Shown here: one piece after another, positions 17,598 to 25,269 of the stretch | Layout: every line of letters begins with the position of its first letter | Position numbering within the stretch: the first letter of the stretch is position 1 | Source of the DNA: Candidatus Bathyarchaeota archaeon | Lineage (GTDB): Archaea > Thermoproteota > CALKCG01 > B24 > JAGTQN01 | Direction of reading: 5' to 3' | Assembly: GCA_018396395.1 (NCBI GenBank) | Contig: JAGTQN010000002.1 | Coordinates: forward strand, 1-50,050 | Length of the DNA: 50,050 nucleotides | Made by a program: the position numbers and the translations under genes | The notes under the pieces: model-generated | Told to the model about the DNA's origin: nothing | Seen by the model: only the letters and a program-made list of their open reading frames with translations | Database searches by the model: none

Positions 17598-18266
17598 ATG
17601 TCGGTCGAGAGACTGGCTGTTCAGCCGACAAGGGAACAGCTTTTAAGGCTTAGGCGTCGAAAGGTACTAGCCCAAGCTGTTTTAGACGTTCTCCAAAGAG
17701 ATCTTAGCGCCCTTACAGAAGAATTCTTCCGATACCTTGACATGATAACTCCCCTAAGGAATGAAATGTACAAGGCTTTGGAAGAAGCCTATGCCTCTTT
17801 TTCAGAGGCTAAGATGCTCATGGGGCGGGGAATTTTTTCCTCCTCATGGACGACTGTTTTGGATCGCTTTGAGGTCGATACGAAGGCTACTGTTTTTAGA
17901 AAGGTTTCAATACCTGTTCTCAACCTCGTCGAAGCCAAGACGGTAGCTCAGGATAAGCCGATGGATGCTGAAAGTTTGAATTACAGTCTTTCTGACACGA
18001 CGGCAAAACATGACGATATGATGAGCAAAGTAAAGGAAGTCATAAGGACCGCCATAAAGCTTGCAGAGGCCGAAGGGGCCCTTTCTACCATCGTTGAAGC
18101 CATGGCTGCTACGAAGAGGAAGATGAATTTCATCCAGCACAAAGCAATACCACAGATAGATGCGACAATTCGATGGGTAGAGCTGATCCTTGAGGAAACG
18201 GAGAGGGAAGACAGCATAAGGATAAGGGTTCTACAAAATAAAAGAAAAGAGAAGGGACTATCCTAG
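17598..18266 (+). CDS. atpD: A-type ATP synthase subunit D
   Basis: Central rotor shaft subunit, two long helices. The N-terminal PTREQLLRLRRRKVLAQAV and the C-terminal KRKMNFIQHKAIPQIDATI are the paired conserved helices of subunit D. Starts at ATG 17598, ten bases after the atpB stop. Its 3' end overlaps by four bases the 3' end of atpE on the opposite strand, so the two operons converge tail to tail. Confidence 0.94.
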   Translation: MSVERLAVQPTREQLLRLRRRKVLAQAVLDVLQRDLSALTEEFFRYLDMITPLRNEMYKALEEAYASFSEAKMLMGRGIFSSSWTTVLDRFEVDTKATVFRKVSIPVLNLVEAKTVAQDKPMDAESLNYSLSDTTAKHDDMMSKVKEVIRTAIKLAEAEGALSTIVEAMAATKRKMNFIQHKAIPQIDATIRWVELILEETEREDSIRIRVLQNKRKEKGLS

Positions 18267-18916
18267 GCGGTCCTGAACAAAGCCTTTGCAATTCTAAGCC
18301 GTAAAGCCATCTCATGGAAGCGTATGAGGGACTCAAAGGTATAATCGACGAGGCCCCTTCCATCCATTCTTCGGATGACGACTCCGCCAGAGGCTTCTAT
18401 ACCATCCTTTCCTAAGAAAAGCCTTGTACCTTTCTCCATTCCAAGTTCCTTTGATATGGCGTTTAGATTAAGCTTCGAAGCCAATTCTCGGTCTTCATTG
18501 CAAAGGAGGACCTCGAGCTCTCCGCTTCCTAATGCCTTAGCTCCTTTCCTTATCATATGAGTAAGAAGGGATAGGTATCGCTCCTCAGACTTCTTAAGCT
18601 CATGGAGTTCCTTTACCGTAGCCTCAAGAACTTTATCGATCAACCTAAGCTTTTCTTGGGAGATCATCCTTGAAGCCTTCATCCTTGCATCTGAAAGAAC
18701 CTGTCTTCGAATTCTTTCGGCTTCCTCTTCAGCTCCTCTCAAAATCCTTTCCACATCATCCTTCGCATCCCTTTTTGCCTGTTCCTTTCGCTCCTCGATA
18801 ATAGCCTCAGTTCTTTTTTTAGCCTCCTCCCTTATTCTTTCTACCTCTAACTGGGTATCTTTAGCGATCCTTTCAAGAATTCTTTTCAATCCTTCTGATG
18901 AAGGGCCTTCTTCCAT
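18263..18916 (-). CDS. atpE: A-type ATP synthase subunit E
   Basis: Peripheral stalk subunit, 217 residues. The N-terminal half is a charged coiled coil (repeated E/K/R-rich heptads); the C-terminal half has GGVVIRRMDGRGLVDYTFESLI, the conserved globular part that binds subunit B. It is encoded on the minus strand behind subunit H, with a four-base gap, and faces the atpF-A-B-D operon. In most archaea E is in the same direction as A and B, so this is a rearranged layout. Confidence 0.92.
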   Translation of the reverse strand: MEEGPSSEGLKRILERIAKDTQLEVERIREEAKKRTEAIIEERKEQAKRDAKDDVERILRGAEEEAERIRRQVLSDARMKASRMISQEKLRLIDKVLEATVKELHELKKSEERYLSLLTHMIRKGAKALGSGELEVLLCNEDRELASKLNLNAISKELGMEKGTRLFLGKDGIEASGGVVIRRMDGRGLVDYTFESLIRFHEMALRLRIAKALFRTA

Positions 18917-18920
18917 ACAA

Positions 18921-19271
18921 TCAATCCTCTGATTCGACGATGGATAGAACCCCTTCCAAGACCGATTTGAGGGCCTCTTTAAAGTTCGCCTCAGCCCTTG
19001 AACGGATGCTCATAACTTCCTTCTCTGCCTTCTTTAGGATCCTCTCCGCCTCTTCTTGGGAGGCCTTCCTCGCCTCCTGCCTCAATCTTTCTGCGTGTTG
19101 TTCAGCCTCCCTAAGAATTTCATCAAGGGTTGTATCGTAAATCTTTATCGAATCAATCCTGGCTTTTTCGAGAAGGGATTCAGCCTCAGCCCTTGCATGG
19201 TCGATGATTTCTTGGGCCTTTTCCTCAGCTTCTTTGACAGCCTTCAGGTAATCAAGGATCGAGCTTCCCAT
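18921..19271 (-). CDS. atpH: A-type ATP synthase subunit H (AhaH-like)
   Basis: A 116-residue, nearly all-helical coiled-coil protein (ILDYLKAVKEAEEKAQEII at the start, then AEAESLLEKAR and EEAERILKKAEKEV). This fits subunit H/G, which pairs with subunit E in the right-handed coiled coil of the peripheral stalk. Its position directly before atpE supports this. The sequence alone is low complexity, so the call leans on the neighbour. Confidence 0.82.
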   Translation of the reverse strand: MGSSILDYLKAVKEAEEKAQEIIDHARAEAESLLEKARIDSIKIYDTTLDEILREAEQHAERLRQEARKASQEEAERILKKAEKEVMSIRSRAEANFKEALKSVLEGVLSIVESED

Positions 19272-19903
19272 ATTAACACACCATGGTTGCCAATGAAACC
19301 TCTCGAAGGCTTTGAAACGTCCCTGCCCTTTAAGCTCTTAGTGATTGGAGGTTCTTTTTTAATCTTTCCTAGGCAAGCTTTTGAGGTTTGAAATTTGGTA
19401 ATGATCCGATGAGGTTTTATGGTGACTTCTATTGCTCGCCATCTATTCCCCTATCCTTGTCTGCTATTAGAGAGCTTACCGCCCTTTTCAAGGGGCCTGA
19501 TCAGTTCCTAAAGCTACGCTCCTTATGATATAATCGGCTTTCTGTCGAAATACGAGCCTTAGAGCTCTTGTCGCGGAATCACCTCTGAAAGCATAGCAGC
19601 CTAAAACTATTGATGCCTTTTTCTTTTTCTTCGAAATAACTCGATACATACCAAGATTAGCATCGTTTCTCCAGATTCTTGACGCCCTCTTACTAAGAAG
19701 ACCGAAGTCCAGAGATCGAAGCCCAAAGGCTTTATCGTCCCTTAAAGTAAAGGGAGTCTGCTAGGGGCTATAATGCTAATGATGCTTATGCTTATATTTT
19801 CCTCCACAATCTTTTCTTGGGGCGATCATAAACTCGCGAAGAAGAGGCGCCATAACATTCGTTATGGGATGAACCTAGGTCTCGATAAAGCGAGGAGTTG
19901 GAA
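19272..19903 (+). other. Gap between atpH and atpC; no ATPase K or I gene found
   Basis: About 630 bases without a gene. I searched for the hydrophobic proteolipid (subunit K) expected near these genes and saw no hydrophobic frame of suitable length on either strand. A TATA-like CTTATATTTT near 19791 could be the atpC promoter, implying a leader of roughly 85-90 bases. The tail GCGAGGAG at 19890-19896 is the atpC ribosome site. Confidence 0.5.
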
Positions 19904-20974
19904 ATGAAGCTTAGTGTTTCCAAATATGGTTATATAACTACTAGAATCAGAGGGATGAAGGCCAGCTTAATCGATGAAGGAGGTTATAGTATCCTTCTAG
20001 GATGCCCTGACTTAGAAGGGCTCTTGAGCTTTCTGAAGACCACCCCATATGGGGAAGACCTTTCAGAGATTCAACCTGGAGCCGTAAGGGCCTTATCCCT
20101 TGAGGGAGCTTTTTTAAGGAACTTTTTTAAAACCTTAAGTAAGATAGCCGAAAAGGCATCTTCCGATGTGGCTTCTCTCATACTCGGCTATCTGAAGAAG
20201 TTTGAGGCTGAAAATCTTAAGGTCGCCCTAAGGGCCTTAAAGGGAGGCATTGACTACGAGGAGGCCCTAAAATACATCGTACCCATTCCAAGGGGGCTGA
20301 GTGCAGAAACTTATAGGGATTTGCTGGGCGTAGCTCGGGATGTCGAAAGCTTCGTACAATTCCTTGAAAAGACTGAGTACGGAGCCTTATTAGCCAGTTC
20401 CATGAAAGGCTATTTGGAGAAGAAAAACCTCATACCCTTGGAAAGGGCTTTAGATTTCCACGTTTACGGATCTCTATGGGCCATTATGGAAAGGCTCGAC
20501 AGGAGAGATAGGGTTATTGCCAAGAAGCTCATCGGCGCAGAGTTGGAAATCAGAAACATTAAGATTCTGTTGAGGGGTAAGATCCTAAGACTAGACCCAA
20601 GCGAAGTCAGGGAGTACCTCTATCCAGTATTCCTCGCATTAACTCCAGAGAATGTGGATCTCGCCTTAAAGGCCCAAGATGTGGAGGGAGCGATAAGGGC
20701 TTTGATGGTCCAACCTTACAGGGATATGCTTACAAAGGTTCTGATGGAATATGAACAAAGGGGTTCCTTAGCCTCCACAGATTTGGAGGGAGATCGCCTC
20801 CTCGTCAAAATGTGTAGAAGAATACTGAGGGTTTATCCATCACCCTTCCATGTGGGCATTATTCTTTCATACATCATCTTAAAATGGTTTGAAGTTCGTA
20901 ACTTGAGAGCGATTGTCTATGGAAAAGAAGACGGTTTAAGTCCCGAATCGATAGAAAGGCTATTGGTCTATTAG
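19904..20974 (+). CDS. atpC: A-type ATP synthase subunit C
   Basis: Funnel-shaped adaptor that couples the central shaft to the membrane proteolipid ring (subunit C of archaea, d of V-ATPase). Repeated helical units with Y(I/T)...R.RGM at the start, DVASLILGYLKKFEAENLKV in the first third and EIRNIKILLRGK in the middle are typical. A TTG at 19898 is in frame, but GAGGAG at 19891-19896 is correctly spaced for ATG 19904, giving 356 residues. It stands alone on the plus strand, apart from the F-A-B-D operon. Confidence 0.9.
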   Translation: MKLSVSKYGYITTRIRGMKASLIDEGGYSILLGCPDLEGLLSFLKTTPYGEDLSEIQPGAVRALSLEGAFLRNFFKTLSKIAEKASSDVASLILGYLKKFEAENLKVALRALKGGIDYEEALKYIVPIPRGLSAETYRDLLGVARDVESFVQFLEKTEYGALLASSMKGYLEKKNLIPLERALDFHVYGSLWAIMERLDRRDRVIAKKLIGAELEIRNIKILLRGKILRLDPSEVREYLYPVFLALTPENVDLALKAQDVEGAIRALMVQPYRDMLTKVLMEYEQRGSLASTDLEGDRLLVKMCRRILRVYPSPFHVGIILSYIILKWFEVRNLRAIVYGKEDGLSPESIERLLVY

Positions 20975-21032
20975 GATATTTGCTCCGTTTCATCTGAAGT
21001 TATATATGCTTACGGAGAAGGAAGGCACCTCA

Positions 21033-21052
21033 TTTCACTTCATTTCATTTCC
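21033..21052. repeat. Short TTTCA-type simple repeat
   Basis: Pentamer-like run of TTTCA/CTTCA units in the gap between atpC and the convergent NuoM-like gene. Similar GAAAT or TTTCC runs occur near 45410 and at the window end, always outside genes. Confidence 0.5.
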
Positions 21053-21072
21053 GATTCTTGCATGACGAAGGC

Positions 21073-22587
21073 TTAAGATGGTACGATGGATTTCATAGCC
21101 TCGAGAAGGAAGTCCGTTATGAGGCTGGGAAAAATGCCAAAGACGATAGATAGAGCGATCAGGATCAAGAGGGGCGCTATGACTAAAGGTGAAGCCTCCT
21201 TGACGCCCTCTAAATGATCAGGCCTTTTCCCGAAGAATACCCTCCGTATAGTCCAAAGTCCATAGCTGGCCGTGAGGACCGTCGAAAGGATGCCTACGTA
21301 TGCTATGAGGAGCCTTACTGAAGAATGGCTGTTATGGGTTATCTCTTGGAAAACTCCCATGAAAAGCATCCATTCGGACTGGAAGCCGCTGAGGGGAGGT
21401 ATTCCCATAATCGTCAAGAAGCCTATGATGGCCGCTGTAGAGGTTATAGGCATCTTCGATGCCAAGCCCCCCAATTTCTTTATGCTTCGAAGGCCTTCGG
21501 TTTGGAGCATGATTGCTCCCGCGACCATGAAGAGGATTCCCTTTCCAATCCCATGGGAAACGTAGTGGAACATGGAGCCCGAAATGCCAAGAAGCCTCAA
21601 GGATGTAATTCCAAAGAGAATGTACCCCATCTGGCTTATACTCGAGTAGGCAAGTAGCCTTTTTAAATCGTCTTGGGCTAGAGCCATCATTCCCCCGTAA
21701 ATCATGGTAACCACGGCCCAAATCGATAGGAGGGGACCTAAGACTCCAAAAACCTCTGGGAAAAGGCTCATAGGTATCCTCACCATTCCGTAACCTCCTA
21801 TCCCTATCATGGCTGGTGAAAGGAGGGCGCTTATTGGCGTTGGAGCCTCAGCATGGGCATGGGGAAGCCATATGTGGAGGCCGAATACCGCCATCTTTAC
21901 AAAGAAGCCGAGGAACATGGCAATAGATATCCATCTAATGACTTCAGAAGGGTATTGCTTCATTTGTAGAATGGTTTGTATCTCGTAGATGTCGAAGGAT
22001 CCAGCAGGAAGGGTAAGGACATGGGTGCTGATTATACCTGCAAGGAGGGATAGAGCTCCTACATGGGTCCATATGAAATACATGAAGGCTATTCGCTCCC
22101 TATTTCCATAGCCCCATTGGGCTATCAGAAAGTAGGAGGGTATGAGCATAAGCTCGTAGAATAGATAGAATTCTATGAGGTTTGTCGAGAGGACTGCTCC
22201 CTGCATACCTGCGGCATAAAGGAGGTAGAGGGCGAAATAGGTTCCGTATTCATGGGAGGCTTCTCCAATCCTATGCTTCATATAAGGAATCGAGTAGAGG
22301 GCGATTAAGGTAGAAAGGATTCCTATGGTCATAACGAAGGGAAGGCTGAGGCCGTCAAGGCGAAGGCCGAAACTCAGACGAAAGGCTGGAACCCAACTAT
22401 ATTCCTCAGTGTAAACCCCATCTTCGGCTGATAGGCCTGCCGAAAGGGCTAGAGCCAGGGCTAAAGCGTAGAAAAGGGATGCGAAGGCGATCCAACCAGT
22501 TTTCTCGCCAATCTTTTTAGCCGATAGAAAAACTGCAATGGAGGAAAAAATAGGCACGATAACGATTTGAAGGAGAATTCCCGCCAT
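21073..22587 (-). CDS. nuoM: NuoM-like antiporter subunit
   Basis: A 504-residue membrane protein of the NuoM family with about 14 helices. It has YLFYELMLIPSYFLIAQWGYG (E145), a helix lysine (K231), GLHIWLPHAHAEAPTPISALL and AYSSISQMGY. ATG 22587 follows GAGGG at a good distance. It is on the minus strand, convergent with atpC. It is the third antiporter-like subunit in the window and completes a possible L/M/N-like set for the hydrogenase. That it joins that complex is inferred. Confidence 0.9.
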   Translation of the reverse strand: MAGILLQIVIVPIFSSIAVFLSAKKIGEKTGWIAFASLFYALALALALSAGLSAEDGVYTEEYSWVPAFRLSFGLRLDGLSLPFVMTIGILSTLIALYSIPYMKHRIGEASHEYGTYFALYLLYAAGMQGAVLSTNLIEFYLFYELMLIPSYFLIAQWGYGNRERIAFMYFIWTHVGALSLLAGIISTHVLTLPAGSFDIYEIQTILQMKQYPSEVIRWISIAMFLGFFVKMAVFGLHIWLPHAHAEAPTPISALLSPAMIGIGGYGMVRIPMSLFPEVFGVLGPLLSIWAVVTMIYGGMMALAQDDLKRLLAYSSISQMGYILFGITSLRLLGISGSMFHYVSHGIGKGILFMVAGAIMLQTEGLRSIKKLGGLASKMPITSTAAIIGFLTIMGIPPLSGFQSEWMLFMGVFQEITHNSHSSVRLLIAYVGILSTVLTASYGLWTIRRVFFGKRPDHLEGVKEASPLVIAPLLILIALSIVFGIFPSLITDFLLEAMKSIVPS

Positions 22588-22733
22588 ACAAATCCCTCTT
22601 ATACTAGCTCTTGTTTTCTCCTAATCGAGTTAAATCCCTTATCTCGGCTCTTGGAGCCTTTTATTGCCCAGCTTCTTTCCAAGATTGACGATGATCTGTA
22701 AAAGGTGAAACAGGGAGGCTCCAGAGCTTTGTT

Positions 22734-22770
22734 CGTCGACAGATCAGAGGATCCTCCGATCCCATCGACG
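22734..22770. repeat. 37-bp imperfect palindrome upstream of the NuoM-like gene
   Basis: Core GAGGATCCTC (22747-22756) is a perfect palindrome. It is flanked by GATC on both sides (22742-22745 and 22758-22761) and then by CGTCGA (22734-22739) against TCGACG (22765-22770), offset by one base. This is a nested near-perfect inverted repeat. It could be an operator for the NuoM-like gene, whose start is about 147 bases away, or a cruciform-type site. Confidence 0.55.
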
Positions 22771-22927
22771 TACCTAACGGTCATTCGTTGACACCTCCGC
22801 GAAGCTTTCGCCATTTTTCTTAAAATAACCTTCGTGGTCATCCGTTACATATTTAAGATTTGTGTATTGAAGATGGGGTGTTGTAACCTTAAGCCTTCCG
22901 CACCGCCTCCTCTACGAGGCTTAGCAT

Positions 22928-22969
22928 GGAAAGGGGCTAGGATGCGAAGGATCCGCATGGAGCCTTTCC
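22928..22969. repeat. Two-tier hairpin
   Basis: Outer arms GGAAAGG (22928-22934) and CCTTTCC (22963-22969), inner arms ATGCG (22942-22946) and CGCAT (22954-22958) with a seven-base loop. Part of the hairpin-rich region. Confidence 0.5.
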
Positions 22970-23011
22970 CAAAGCCATATGATACCTTACGTTATAGTAG
23001 CCTTTCCAGGC

Positions 23012-23038
23012 TTCAAGCCATGCGGATAAATGGCTGAA
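23012..23038. repeat. Hairpin with one bulge
   Basis: Arms TTC-A-AGCCAT (23012-23021) and ATGGCT-GAA (23030-23038), nine pairs with one bulged A and an eight-base loop. The AGCCAT/ATGGCT word is shared with the hairpin at 23536-23554. Confidence 0.5.
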
Positions 23039-23535
23039 GGGCTTATGGCATATGCATGGGAAGTATAGATCGAAGATAAGAAAAGTCCTTAAGCCTACGC
23101 TTTACTTCCTTGCTTAGCCTTTCAGGAGGCTTTAGGAGGCTTCCATCATGGATGAGCCTAAGCCCTAGTTCCGAGTAAGGCTTTACTTTATGCCATACCA
23201 TGGAGCCATATCGGCTAAGATACGATAATCCTTACGCCATAATTTTCCTTTCCTTAACTTAAGCTTCCTTAGGAATAGATATGCCGTAATGTAACGTAAC
23301 GTAAGGCTATTCCTCTCCCTGTCCAGCTCAGCTCTAAGGCAAGGATTCGCCTGGCCTTGATCTGGGCTCTAAGGCCATCCATTCCATATCCAGGCTTTGA
23401 CGCTATTCAACGCTTCTCTCATCTCGTCCACGACGGCCGTCCTAGCCTTACCCTTATAGAAGGCTTCTGAAATGATGAAATGATGAAATGAAGGGCTTCC
23501 AAAGCGATGGAATGGAAACAACGCCATATGGATTC

Positions 23536-23554
23536 ATGGCTTCTAGGAAGCCAT
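23536..23554. repeat. Perfect 8-bp hairpin
   Basis: ATGGCTTC (23536-23543), loop TAG, GAAGCCAT (23547-23554). A wider pair GGATTCA (23530-23536) and TGAATCC (23574-23580) encloses it, so a branched structure of about 50 bases is possible. No T-run follows, so it is not a plain terminator. Confidence 0.55.
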
Positions 23555-23945
23555 AGGCTTATTCCATGGCTTTTGAATCCTTCCTTAGGATAGACATGGA
23601 AGGTATAAGTATATGGCATAAGCTATGATCTGCCTAGGAGTCCTATCTCTTTCGAAGGGTTTCATAAAGCATTGAGGGAGATAGGGCTCCTCTAAGGCTT
23701 AAGGTTACAGCACCCACGAAGTAGATTGCCTTAATCCTGAGGCATGCTACTGCCTGAGATTGCGACTGATCTACCATGGCACCGAAGGTGGAAATTCTAA
23801 GGATCGTCCAATAGGGCTTTGAGGTAAGACAAGGATGATGCATTGCTAGATTCTATGGCTAGCCATTCTCTTCTTGGCTAGAACGGATAAATGCCTATGA
23901 TTTTAACCTTAAGTGAGAGCGTATCCTTGAAAGAATGGGCTTTCC

Positions 23946-24419
23946 TTGGGTATCCTTTCCGATAGAGAGATTAAGGCCTTCATGCATTCGGGACAGATAT
24001 CCATCGAGCCCTTCATAGAGGAACGACTAACGCCGAATGGCTATGATCTTTCGGTAGCCGAACTTCTCATCCCTGCCCAAGGTCTCCGTCTAATAAGCGA
24101 TAAAGCCAGAGTCCCGCCATTAACATGGTTTCTCGTGGGAACTTTGGAAAAGATCCGTCTAGGAGCCAAGGTTTCAGCCCAACTTTGGATTAAAAGTAGC
24201 TGGGCTAGAAGAGGAGTCCTAGGTTCCTTCGGAAAGGTAGATGCGGGCTTTCAAGGAACCTTAACCTTATCCGCCTTTAATGCCTCCCAGAATCCCCTTG
24301 AAATCGCGATAGGAGATCCCTTTGCCCAGATCGTCTTCGAGACCCTTATTTCAGAGGCTGAACTCACCTATGAAAAGCGAAGCGGACGCTATCAAGGGCA
24401 GATAGGCATTAAGATTTAG
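23946..24419 (+). CDS. dut: Archaeal dUTPase (dUTPase/dCTP deaminase superfamily)
   Basis: Hydrolyses dUTP to dUMP, keeping uracil out of DNA. N-terminal ILSDREIK and IEPF, then IKSSWARRGVLGSF, KVDAGFQGTLTLSAFNAS with D99, and GRYQGQ at the C-terminus follow the archaeal dUTPase pattern. The glutamate that dCTP deaminases carry in the GxxTLE strand is serine here, so deamination is unlikely and dUTPase is preferred. The start is TTG 23946 with no clear ribosome site. The uracil-DNA glycosylase follows 28 bases downstream. 157 residues is the usual archaeal length. Confidence 0.85.
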   Translation: MGILSDREIKAFMHSGQISIEPFIEERLTPNGYDLSVAELLIPAQGLRLISDKARVPPLTWFLVGTLEKIRLGAKVSAQLWIKSSWARRGVLGSFGKVDAGFQGTLTLSAFNASQNPLEIAIGDPFAQIVFETLISEAELTYEKRSGRYQGQIGIKI

Positions 24420-24447
24420 AGGCTTAGGCATAGAAGGCGAAATAAAA

Positions 24448-25002
24448 TTGAAGGCTGAGGATTTGGCTCTTATAGCCGATGAAATACGAAGATGCCAGTT
24501 GTGCCCCCTTCACAGAGGTAGGATAAAGGCAGTTCCAGGGGAAGGCTCATCCAATGCCAAGCTGATTTTCATAGGAGAAGCGCCTGGGGCCGAGGAAGAT
24601 AGGCAAGGTAGGCCCTTTGTTGGAGCTGCTGGAAAGCTGTTGAACGATGCCATGGCAGGAGCCGGTATTCGAAGGGAGGATGTTTTCATTACGAATGTCA
24701 TCAAATGCAGGCCACCGGGAAATAGGGAGCCAAAACCGGAGGAAGTGGAGGCTTGTCAAATTTATCTTAAGCGCCAGATGGATATCATCAATCCTAGATT
24801 TGTATGCCTCTTGGGAAATACGGCAATAAAAGCCCTACTCGGAAGTCCAAGGCCTGGAATGAGGGGCAAATCCTTTGAAAAAAATGGAAGAATCTATTTC
24901 CCGACCATTCATCCGGCGGCGGCTATATACAACCCGCGCCTTAAATTAGTCCTTGAAATTCACCTTTCTAGGCTTAAGGGCCTTCTAGACTCGCAAAGTT
25001 AG
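24448..25002 (+). CDS. udg: Family 4 uracil-DNA glycosylase with [4Fe-4S] cluster
   Basis: Removes uracil from DNA in base-excision repair. Motif A GEAPGAEED (43-51) and motif B HPAA (H155) are present, together with the four cluster cysteines C16, C19, C87 and C103, in the spacing of family 4 (UDGa) enzymes. The start is TTG 24448 after GAAGGCG. It is probably cotranscribed with the dUTPase gene, which acts on the free-nucleotide side of the same problem. 184 residues is normal. Confidence 0.93.
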   Translation: MKAEDLALIADEIRRCQLCPLHRGRIKAVPGEGSSNAKLIFIGEAPGAEEDRQGRPFVGAAGKLLNDAMAGAGIRREDVFITNVIKCRPPGNREPKPEEVEACQIYLKRQMDIINPRFVCLLGNTAIKALLGSPRPGMRGKSFEKNGRIYFPTIHPAAAIYNPRLKLVLEIHLSRLKGLLDSQS

Positions 25003-25166
25003 GTTCCATCATGGCTTTGCTAGGGCCATTGTTTTCCCTTGCAATCTTACGTAGACTTTCTTATTTCTATACATTCACGGTTAGATACCTAGATGCCCCT
25101 TTATCGAGGTTGTCATTCCTCGCTGAATGGCAAGTTCGAAAGGATAGAACGAAGCTTAAGGAAAGG

Positions 25167-25180
25167 TCCCTAATTAGGGA
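25167..25180. promoter_or_regulatory. Perfect 14-bp palindrome upstream of the DapA-like gene
   Basis: TCCCTAATTAGGGA is fully self-complementary and lies about 64 bases before the TATA-like box of the next gene. It is a plausible operator site; no regulator is identified in the window. Confidence 0.4.
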
Positions 25181-25243
25181 TTAACCTTCGATAATCTAGA
25201 AGGGTCTTTCTCAAGGCAGGGAATGAGCCTTTTTTATGTCCGC

Positions 25244-25250
25244 TATAAAT
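25244..25250 (+). promoter_or_regulatory. TATA box, probably leaderless transcript
   Basis: TATAAAT is centred about 23 bases before the TTG start at 25270. Archaeal transcription starts about 24-27 bases beyond the TATA centre, so the mRNA would have almost no leader. This agrees with the lack of a strong ribosome site. Confidence 0.5.
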
Positions 25251-25269
25251 TTCTTAATTGGTGGGTTAG

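Larger units (their letters stand above)
22588..23945. other. 1.36-kb gene-free region rich in short inverted repeats
   Basis: No frame here looks like a gene: frames are short, overlap each other and show no family signature. The stretch contains many AGGCTT/AAGCCT and CCATGG-type words that pair with each other into local hairpins; the clearest are listed separately. A TATA-like CATATTTAAG lies near 22850. I see no tRNA, rRNA or C/D-box RNA. It lies between divergent transcription units (NuoM-like gene on minus, dUTPase on plus), so part of it must hold their promoters. Confidence 0.5.

Noticed and set aside
19272..19903. Possible proteolipid (subunit K) gene in the ATP synthase region
   Set aside because: No hydrophobic frame of 70-100 residues on either strand.
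22834..23037. 67-codon plus-strand frame in the hairpin-rich region
   Set aside because: Composition and lack of any family signature suggest a chance frame; it also runs through hairpin arms.
23463..23495. CTGA followed by repeated ATGATGA, resembling a C/D-box guide RNA core
   Set aside because: No second box C and box D at the required distances; better explained as a short TGAAA simple repeat.
23946..24419. dCTP deaminase as product of this gene
   Set aside because: The deaminase glutamate in the TLE strand is replaced by serine, while the pattern matches archaeal dUTPases.
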